64,000 bases of DNA from Eledone cirrhosa (Eukaryota; Mollusca; Cephalopoda; Octopoda; Eledonidae), in NCBI GenBank assembly GCA_964016885.1, contig OZ024744.1, positions 22,708,298-22,772,297 on the forward strand, given 5' to 3'. Shown piece after piece: positions 55,979-64,000 of this stretch. A program made the translations under genes and the position numbers. The notes under the pieces are model-generated. The model saw only the letters and a program-made list of their open reading frames with translations. It was not told the DNA's origin and made no database searches. How positions within the stretch are numbered: the stretch's first letter is position 1; every line of letters starts with the position of its first letter.

Positions 55979-58900
55979 TAACGGAAACTGCCTACCCTCG
56001 ACAAACCTAGAAGAGACTGCCCACCTTCGACAAACCTAACACTGACTGCCCACTTTCTACAAGTCTAATAGAGATTGCCCACCGTCAACAAGCCTAACTG
56101 AGACTGCCCACCTTCGACAAACCTAACAGAGTGTACCCATATTCGACAAGTCTAACAGAGACTGCCCACCTTCGACAAACCTAAAAGAGGCTACCGACCT
56201 TCGACAAACCTAACAGAAACTACCCACCCTCGACAAACCAAACAGAGACTGCCCACCATGGACAAAACTAACAGTGACTGCCCACTTTCGACAAATCTAA
56301 CAGAGACTCCCTGCCTTCGACAAGTCTAACAGAGACTAGCCACCTTCGACAAGTCTAACAGAGACTGCCCACCTTCAACAAGTCTAAGAGAAACTGCCCA
56401 CCTTCGACAATCCTAACAGAGATTCCCCACCTTCGACAAGCCTAACAGAGACTCCCCACCTTCGACAAGCCTAACAGAGACTCCCCACCTTCGACAAGCC
56501 TAACAGAGACTGCCCACATTCGAGAAAGCTAACAGAGCCTGCCCACCTTTGACTAACATAACAGAGACTCCCACCTTCGACAAGCCTAACAGAGACTGCC
56601 CACCTTCGACAAGCCTAACAGAGACTGCCCACCTTCGACAAACCTAACAGAGACTGTCCACCTTCGACAAGCCTAACAGAGACTGCCCACCTTCGACAAA
56701 CCTAACAGAGACTGTCCACCTTCGACAAGCCTAACAGAGACTGCCCATCTTCGACAAGCCTAACAGAGACTGCCCACATTCGACAAACCTAACAGAGACT
56801 GTCCACCTTCGACAAACCTAACAGAGACTGCCCACCTTCGACAAACCTAACAGAGACTGTCCACCTTCGACAAGCCTAACAGAGACTGCCCACCTTCGAC
56901 AAGCCTAACAGAGACTGCTCACCTTCGACAAACCTAACAGAGACTGCCCTCCTTCGACAAGCCTAACAAAGACGGCCCCCGTTCGACAAGCCTAACAGAG
57001 ACTGCCTACCTTAGACAAGTCTAAGAGAGACGGCCCACCTTCGAAAATCCTAACAGAGACTGCTCACCTTCGACAAACCTAACGGAGACTGCCCACTTTC
57101 GACAAGTGTAACAGAGACTGCCCACCTTCGACAAGTCTAACAGAGACTGCCTACCTTCGACAAATCTAACATGGACTGCCCACTTTCGACAAACCTAACA
57201 GTGACTGCCCACTCTCGACAACCTAACAGTGACTGCCCACTATCCACAGACCTAACAGAGACTACCGACCTTCGACAAACCTAACAGAGGCTACCGACCT
57301 TCGACAAACCTAACAGAGACTGCCCACCCTCGACAAACCTAACAGAGACTGCCCACCTTCGACAAACCTAACAGTGACTGCCCAATTTCGACAAGCCTAA
57401 CAGAGACTGCCTACCTTAGACAAGTCTAAGAGAGACGGCCCACCTTCGAAAAGCCTAACAGAGACTGCTCACCTTCGACAAACCTAACGGAGACTGCCCA
57501 CCTTAGACAAGTGTAACAGAGACTGCCCACCTTCGACAAGTCTAACAGAGACTGCCTACCTTCGACAAGTCTAACATGGACTGCCCACTTTCGACAAACC
57601 TAACAGAGACTGCCCACCTTTGATAAACCTAACAGAGACTGACCACCTTCGATAAGTCTAATAGAGACTGCCAATCTTCGACAAACCTAACAGAGGCTAC
57701 CGACCATCGACTAACCTAACGGAAACTGCCTACCCTCGACAATCCTAACAGAGACTGCCCACCTTCGACAAACCTAAGAGTGACTGCGCACTTTTGAGAA
57801 ACCTAACAGAGACTGCCCACCTTCGGCAAATCTAACAAAGACTGCCCACCTTCGACAAACCTAACAGAGACTACCCACCTTCGACAAGTCTAATAGAGAC
57901 TGCCCACCGTCAACAAGCCTAAGGGAGACTGCTCACCTTCGACAAACCTAACAGAGTGTACCCATATACGACAAGTCTAACAGAGACTGCCCACCTTCGA
58001 CAAACATAAAAGAGGCTACCGACCTTCGACAAACCTAACAGAAACTACCCACCCTCGACAAACCTAACAGAGACTGCCCACCATGGAGAAAACTAACAGT
58101 GACGGCCCACTTTCGACAAACCTAACAGAGACTGCCTGCCTTCGACAAGTCTAACAGAGACTAGCCACCTTCGACAAGTCTAACAGAGACTGCCCACCTT
58201 CAACAAGTCTAACAGAGACTGCCCACCTTCGACAAACCTAACAGAGACTGCGCACCTTCGACTAACCTAACATAGACTGCCCACCTTCGACAAGCCTAAC
58301 AGAGACTGCCCAGCTTCGACAAGCCTAACAGAGACTGCCCACCTTCGAGAAACCTAACAGAGACTACCGTCCGTCGACAAACCTAACAGAGACTGCCTGC
58401 CTTCGACAAACCTAACAGAGACTGCCCACCTTCGACAAACCTAACAGTGACTGCCCACTTTCGACAAACCTAACGGAGACTGCCCACCTTAGACAAGTGT
58501 AACAGAGACTGCCCACCTTCGAAAAGCCTAACAGAGACTGCTCACCTTCGACAAACCTAACGGAGACTGCCCACCTTAGACAAGTGTAACAGAGACTGCC
58601 CACCTTCGACACGTCTAACAGAGACTGCCTACCTTCGACAAGTCTAACATAGACTGCCCACTTTCGACAAACCTAACAGAGACTGCCCACCCTTGACAAA
58701 CCTAACAGAGACTGACCACCTTCGACAAGTCTAATAGAGACTGCCCATCTTCGACAAACCTAACGGAAACTGCCTACCCTCGACAAACCTAACAGAGACT
58801 GCCCACCTTCGGCAAACCAAACAAAGACTGCCGACCTTCGACAAACCTAACAGAGACTACCCACCTTCGACAAGTCTAATAGAAACTGCCCACCGTCAAC

Positions 58901-61105
58901 AAGCCTTACGGAGACTGCCCACCTTCGACAAACCTAACAGAGCGTACCCATATTCGACAAGTCTAACAGAGACTGCCTACCTTCGACAACCCTGACAGAG
59001 GCTACCGACCTTCGACAAACCTAACAGAAACTACCCACCCTCGACAAACCTAACAGAGACTGCCCACCTTGCACAAAACTAACAGTGACTGCCCACTTTC
59101 GACAAACCTAACAGAGACGGCCTGCCTTCGACAAGTCTAACAGAGACTAGCCACCTTCGACAAGTCTAACAGAGACTGCCCACCTTCAACAAGTCTAACA
59201 GAGACTGCCCACCTTCGACAAACCAAACAGAGTCTGCCCACCTTCGACAAGTCTAAGAGAGACTGCCCAACTTCGACAATCCTAACAGAGACTCCCCACC
59301 TTTGACAAGCCTAACAGAGATTCCCCACCTTCGACAAGCCTAACAGAGACTGCCCACATTCGAGAAACCTAACAGAGCCTGCCCACCTTTGACTAACCTA
59401 ACAGAGTCTCCCACCTTCGACAAGCCTAACAGAGACTGCCCACCTTCGACAAGCCTAACAGAGACTGCCCACCTTCGACAAGTCTAACATGGACTGCCCA
59501 CTTTCGACAAACCTAACAGTGACTGCCCACTCTCGACAACCTAGCAGTGACTGCCCACTTTCCACAAACCTAACAGAGACTACCGACCTTCGACAAACCT
59601 AACAGAGGCTACCGACCTTCGACAAACCTAACAGAGACTGCCCACCCTCGACAAACCTAACAGAGACTGCCCACCTTCGACAAACCTAACAGTGACTGCC
59701 CACTTTCGACAAGCCTAACAGAGACTGCCTACCTTAGACAAGTCTAAGAGAGACGGCCCACCTTCGAAAATCCTAACAGAGACTGCTCACCTTCGACAAA
59801 CCTAACGGAGACTGCCCACTTTCGACAAGTGTAACAGAGACTGCCCACCTTCGACAAGTCTAACATGGACTGCCCACTTTCGACAAACCTAACAGTGACT
59901 GCCCACTCTCGACAACCTAACAGTGACTGCCCACTTTCCACAAACCTAACAGAGACTACCGACCTTCGACAAACCTAACAGAGGCTACCGACCTTCGACA
60001 AACCTAACAGAGACTGCCCACCCTCGACAAACCTAACAGAGACTGCCCACCTTCGACAAACCTAACAGTGACTGCCCACTTTCGACAAGCCTAACAGAGA
60101 CTGCCTACCTTAGACAAGTCTAAGAGAGACGGCCCACCTTCGAAAAGCCTAACAGAGACTGCTCACCTTCGACAAACCTAACGGAGACTGCCCACCTTAG
60201 ACAAGTGTAACAGAGACTGCCCACCTTCGACAAATCTAACAGAGACTGCCTACCTTCGACAAGTCTAACATAGACCGCCCACTTTCGACAAACCTAACAG
60301 AGACTGCACACCCTTGACAAACCTAACAGAGACTGACCACCTTCGACAAGTCTAATAGAGACTGCCCATCTTCGACAAACCTAACAGAGGCTACCGACCA
60401 TCGACAAACCTAACGGAAACTGCCTACCCTCGACTAACCTAACAGAGACTGCCCACCTTCGACAAGCCTAACAGAGACTGCCCACCTTCGACAAACCTAA
60501 CACTGACTGCCCACTTTCGACAAGTTGAATAGAGACTGCCCACCGTCAACAAGCCTAACGGAGACTGCCCATCTTCGACAAACCTAACAGAGTGTACCCA
60601 TATTCGACAAGTCTAACAGAGACTGCCCACACTCGACAAACCTAAAAGAGGCTACCGACCTTCGACAAACCTAACAGAAACTACCCACCCTCGACAAACC
60701 TAACAGAGACTGCCCACCATGGACAAACCTAACAGAGACTGCCCACCATGGACAAAACTAACAGTGACTGCCCACTTTCGACAAACCTAACAGAGACTGT
60801 CCACCTTCGACAAACCTAACAGAGACTGTCCACCTTCGACAAGCCAAACAGAGATTCCCCACCTTCGACAAGCCTAACAGAGACTGCCCACATTCGAGAA
60901 ACCTAACAGAGCCTGCCCACCTTTGACTAACCTAACAGAGAATCCCACCTTCGACAAGCCTAACAGAGACTGCCCACCTTCGACAAGCCTAACAGAGACT
61001 GCCCACCTTCGACAAACCTAACAGAGACTGTCCACCTTCGACAAGCCTAACAGAGACTGTCCACCTTCGACAAACCTAACAGAGACTGCCGACCTTCGAC
61101 AAACC
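55979..61105. repeat. 5,127-bp tandem duplication, unit 2
   Basis: Nearly identical to unit 1. Three substitutions found while reading are 51,401 C to 56,528 G, 51,651 C to 56,778 A, and 51,792 C to 56,919 T. At the junction, TTCGACAAAC continues as GTAACGGAAACTG at 55,978. At the end of unit 2 the same TTCGACAAAC continues as CTAACAGAGACTG at 61,105. Exchange therefore occurred at or near the TTCGACAAAC motif. Confidence 0.95.
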
Positions 61106-62500
61106 TAACAGAGACTGTCCACCTTCGACAAGCCTAACAGAGACTGTCCACCTTCGACAAACCTAACAGAGACTGCCCACCTTCGACAAACCTAACAGAG
61201 ACTGCCCACCTTCGACAAACCTAACAGAGACTGTCCACCTTCGACAAGCCTAACAGAGACTGTCCACCTTCGACAAGCCTAACAGAGACTGCCCACCTTC
61301 GACAAACCTAACAGAGACTGCCCACTTTCGATAAACGTAACATAGACTGCCCATCTTCGACAAGCCTAACAAAGATGGCCCCCGTTCGACAAGCCTAACA
61401 GAGACTGCCTACCTTAGACAAGTCTACGAGAGACGGCCCACCTTCGAAAATCCTAACAGAGACTGCTCACCTTAGACAAACCTAACGGAGACTGCCCACT
61501 TTCGACAAGTGTAACAGAGACTGCCCACCTTCGACAAGTCTAACAGAGACTTCCTACCTTCGACAAATCTAACATGGACTGCCTACTTTCGACAAACCTA
61601 ACAGTGACTGCCCACTCTCGACAACCTAACAGTGACTGCCCACTATCCACAAACCTAACAGAGACTACCGACCTTCGACAAACCTAACAGAGGCTACCGA
61701 CCTTCGACAAACCTAACAGAGACAGCCCACCCTCGACAAACCTAACAGAGACTGCCCACCTTCGACAAACCTAACAGTGACTGCCCAATTTCGACAAGCC
61801 TAACAGAGACTGCCTACCTTAGACAAGTCTAAGAGAGACGGCCCACCTTCGAAAAGCCTAACAGAGACTGCTCACCTTCGACAAACCTAACGGAGTCTGC
61901 CCACCTTAGACAAGTGTAACAGAGACTGCCCACCTTCGACAAGTCTAACAGAGACTGCCTACCTTCGACAAGTCTAACATGGACTGCCCACTTTCGACAA
62001 ACCTAACAGAGACTGCCCACCCTTGACAAACCTAACAGAGACTGACCACCTTCGACAAGTCTAATAGAGACTGCCAATCTTCGACAAACCTAACAGAGGC
62101 TACCGACCATCGACAAACCTAACGTTAACTGCCTACCCTCGACAAACCTAACAGAGACTGCCCACCTTCTACAAACCTAACACTGACTGCCCACTTTCGA
62201 GAAACCTAACAGAGACTGCCCACCTTCAGCAAACCTAACAAAGACTGCCGACCTTCGACAAACCTAACAGAGACTACCCACCTTCGACAAGTCTAATAGA
62301 GACTGCCCACCGTTAACAAGCCTAAGGGAGACTGCTCACCTTCGACAAACCTAACAGAGTGTACCCATATTCGACAAGTCTAACAGAGACTGCCCACCTT
62401 CGACAAACATAAAAGAGGCTACCGACCTTCGACAAACCTAACAGAAACTACCCACCCTCGACAAACCTAACAGAGACTGCCCACCATGGAGAAAACTAAC
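61106..62500. repeat. Last partial HOR copy
   Basis: Begins with near-consensus dimers. From about 61,377 to 62,500 it follows 56,974-58,097 at an offset of 4,403 bp, including the ATGGAGAAA tag at 62,484. Differences include AAGTCTACGAGAG near 61,424, AACGTTAACTGCC near 62,121 and CACCGTTAACAAG near 62,309. It is therefore more diverged from its partner than the two 5,127-bp units are from each other. Confidence 0.85.
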
Positions 62501-63210
62501 AGTGACTGCCCACCTTCGAGAAACCTAACAGAAACTACCGTCCGTCGACAAACCAAACAGAGACTAGCCACCTTCGACAAGTCTAAGAGAGACTGCCCAC
62601 CTTCGACAATCCTAACAGAGACTGCCCACCTTCGACAAGCCTAACAGAGATTCCCCACCTTCGAAAAGCCTAACAGAGACTGCCCACCTTCGACAAACCT
62701 AACAGAGCCTGCCCACCTTTGACTAACCTAACAGAGACTCCCACCTTCGACAAGCCTAACAGAGACTGCCCACCTTCAACAAGCCTAACAGAGACTGGCC
62801 ACATTCGACAAACCTAACAGAGACTGTCCACCTTCGACAAGCTTAACAGAGACTGTCCACCTTCGACAAGCCTAACAGAGACTGCCCACCTTCGACAAAC
62901 CTAACAGAGACTGTCCACCTTCGACAAGCCTAACAGAGACTGCCCACCTTCGACAAACCTAACAGAGACTGTCCACCTTCGACAAGCCTAACAGAGACTG
63001 TCCACCTTCGACAAGCCTAACAGAGACTGCCCACCTATGACAAGCCTAACAGAGACTGCCCACCTTCGACAAGTCTAACAGAGACTACCCACCTATGACA
63101 AGCCTAACAGAGACTGCCCACCTTCGACAAGTCTAACAGAGACTACCCACCTTCGACAAGCCTAACAGAGACTGCCCACCTTCGACAACTCTAACAGAGA
63201 CTACCCGCCT
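62501..63210. repeat. Terminal near-consensus monomers at the array edge
   Basis: After a few HOR-type monomers (ACTACCGTCCGTCG near 62,534) the array ends in almost uniform monomers. These include a 58-bp dimer marked by CCTATGACAAG at about 63,033 and 63,091. The last recognisable monomer is CTCTAACAGAGACTACCCGC at about 63,190. The following CTTTTCAAAC still resembles CTTCGACAAAC, and the repeat then stops. Confidence 0.9.
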
Positions 63211-64000
63211 TTTCAAACTCGGAAAAGGATACAGGACTGCAACAGACACCAAGTGGGCATGGCAGACGTTTGTATGTTGTACATGTGGTAGAAGTCTTCA
63301 ATGAAACTCACTGTATTATAGTTGTTGTTAAGTATGATGGTTGTTTGTATTTGACGTCCTCAGATGTAACTGTTGAGAACTGAGATGGTAATGTTTGCTA
63401 GGTACTACTTTAAGTCTGTTGCTATAGACTCAGGTTTCTAGGGGATTTAAGTAGGGCTAAAGTGGTTGTGTAATTGTATCTAAGGAATGGTAGGAGCATG
63501 TAATTGTGATGTCATCGGACTCTGTAAGTTTTGTGGACACGTGAGAATGTCGTGTAAGCACGTAGGTTAAAAAGCGTGGACTAGAAGACGGACTTTGTGA
63601 TATTACATTCGGCAAGTTCTAGTTTCTAGATATCTAGTTATTATGAACCACGTTGGCTGCTAGCTAACGTTTAGTGTAAGGAGGTAGTGAGTATTTTGTG
63701 TTTAATTGGATACCGGCGAAAGATCTGCTGATGTACCTGGTAGTATGGTTGGAGATGCTGTTGAAACTAGTGGATTTATTTTGTTTGTTTTAAGTTAAAT
63801 ATCGTGAGTGGTATGAGAGATAGCATATATTAGATTGAAGATAAGTGAGGGGATGAGAGGAATATATGGGTTGATGATGGCAAGGACTGTGGAGATGTGC
63901 ATATTATTATGATGAAATTGAGCAAGGCGGCTTCAACTGGGTTTTGTTGACATTTCAGATTGTAAAGTTTGATTCACTTTCCAGCGTTCGTAGAAGTAGT
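63211..64000. other. Non-satellite flank, no gene recognised
   Basis: A+T-rich sequence with no 29-bp periodicity. On the + strand G clearly exceeds C (15 G and 7 C in the line starting at 63,361), the reverse of the array. I found no long open frame, no tRNA- or rRNA-like sequence and no transposon signature. A weak, doubtful inverted monomer remnant is at 63,247-63,273. It could be intergenic DNA, an intron or an unrecognised degenerate element. It is the only likely unique anchor in the window. Confidence 0.7.

Larger units (their letters stand above)
29859..62489 (+). repeat. CCATGG-tagged monomer, one per young HOR copy
   Basis: A monomer reading CCCACCATGGACAAAACTAA marks the HOR copies. 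CCATGG starts at 29,859; 31,452; 32,843; 34,553; 36,405; 41,940; 43,737; 45,881; 48,087; 49,450; 51,129; 52,954; 55,590 and 55,619 (adjacent monomers); 56,256; 58,081; 60,717 and 60,746; and 62,484. Degenerate forms (CATGCAC or CTTGCAC) are near 37,394, 53,941 and 59,068. Spacings such as 1,391, 1,593, 1,710 and 1,852 bp correspond to about 48, 55, 59 and 64 monomers. Copies at 36,405, 52,954, 58,081 and 62,484 read ATGGAGAAA instead of ATGGACAAA, marking a sub-lineage. Confidence 0.9.
1..63210. repeat. 29-bp tandem satellite array, single orientation, more than 2,100 monomers
   Basis: Nearly every stretch from the first base to about 63,210 is a head-to-tail copy of one 29-bp monomer. The spacing was measured directly: successive CGACAA motifs at 30,181 and 30,210 are 29 bp apart, and larger offsets are mostly close to multiples of 29. 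On the + strand the monomer reads CTAACAGAGACTG, then CCCACCTTCGACAA, with A/G and C/T at the joint. No monomer in the opposite orientation was seen inside the array. Common variants are TTTGAC, TTCAAC and TTAGAC for TTCGAC, TACCGACC for TGCCCACC, TGTCC for TGCCC, and GTGTAAC for CCTAAC. Some monomers are 27 or 28 bp. The array continues beyond the left edge of the window, so its full size is unknown. I do not recognise the family. A structural or heterochromatic role is inferred only from size and organisation. Confidence 0.99.

Noticed and set aside
2399..59941. Short open frames of 62-81 codons on both strands, with Cys- and Trp-containing periodic peptides
   Set aside because: They are translations of the satellite. 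29 is not a multiple of three, so each frame cycles through all three phases and the peptide repeats every 29 residues. The consensus has one stop per monomer on each strand (TAA on +, TAG on -), closing each frame every 87 bp. The frames appear only where that stop is mutated, for example GTGTAAC for CCTAAC. Matching frames at offsets of 6,608, 11,936, 16,549 and 5,127 bp simply reflect duplicated DNA.
1..63210. CRISPR array, because of regular 29-bp direct repeats
   Set aside because: There are no spacers: repeats are directly adjacent, all parts of the unit vary, and the scale (over 2,100 units) and absence of cas genes do not fit.
1..63210. Telomere tract
   Set aside because: TTAGG occurs only once per 29-bp unit and is not itself in tandem, and the array runs into non-repetitive DNA on the right. 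Only a telomere-like motif is present.
1..63210. Coding minisatellite of a repetitive protein such as a mucin or silk-like gene
   Set aside because: A unit of 29 bp shifts frame at each repeat and has a stop on both strands. Frequent single-base indels and absence of splice-like structure also argue against coding.
1..63210. Transposon or retroelement inserted in the array
   Set aside because: I looked for breaks in the 29-bp rhythm. All irregularities seen are short (a few to about 15 bp) and made of monomer pieces; no terminal repeats, target-site duplications or foreign inserts were seen.
1..63210. G-quadruplex-forming repeat on the G-rich strand
   Set aside because: The - strand monomer has only one GGG run per 29 bp, too sparse for a stable quadruplex.
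63211..64000. Gene or promoter in the right flank
   Set aside because: No long open frame was found, and isolated motifs such as TTGACGTCC near 63,350 or A+T-rich stretches are too weak to call a regulatory site.

Overview
The window is eukaryotic non-coding DNA. About 98.7% of it (1 to about 63,210) is one uninterrupted tandem array of a 29-bp monomer, in a single orientation. The last ~790 bp are ordinary single-copy-looking sequence. A 63-kb satellite array rules out a bacterium or virus in practice and suggests pericentromeric, subtelomeric or other heterochromatin of a eukaryote. I do not recognise the satellite family and cannot name the species. I see no convincing protein-coding gene, rRNA, tRNA, transposon or CRISPR array.

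Monomer: on the + strand it has two blocks, CTAACAGAGACTG and CCCACCTTCGACAA, closed by A/G and C/T at the joint to the next copy. The + strand is A+C rich (about 10 A, 11 C, 4 G, 4 T per monomer) and carries one CpG, inside TTCGAC. Each monomer has one stop per strand (TAA on +, TAG on -). Any frame is therefore normally closed every 87 bp, and short open frames appear only where that stop has mutated.

Layout. (1) 1-10,671: strongly diverged monomers. A 4,063-bp block (1-4,063) recurs at 6,609-10,671 with no difference found in the stretches compared, and an older, diverged duplication (about 985-2,600 versus 5,243-6,620) lies between. (2) 10,672-25,833: an old mosaic with a ~1.8-kb duplication (11,137-12,971 and 14,121-15,911), partial third copies near 23.5-24.6 kb, and a very diverged stretch at 16-23.5 kb. 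(3) 25,834-54,207: a ~11.8-kb segment (25,834-37,658) followed by its own copy (37,771-54,207). The copy has grown to ~16.4 kb mainly by two extra copies of a 2,173-bp higher-order repeat (HOR). (4) 50,852-61,105: a near-perfect 5,127-bp tandem duplication. (5) 61,106-63,210: a last partial HOR copy, then near-consensus monomers that stop abruptly. (6) 63,211-64,000: A+T-rich, G-over-C flank.

How it works together: the array records nested unequal exchange or amplification at scales of 29 bp, 58 bp, 232 bp, 812 bp, 1.4-2.2 kb, 5.1 kb, 6.6 kb and 12-16 kb. Old divergent monomers lie on the left. Young homogenised ones lie on the right, next to the unique flank. All duplications were found by reading shared rare variants and measuring offsets by eye; no alignment was run, so block edges are approximate by about one monomer unless a junction is stated.
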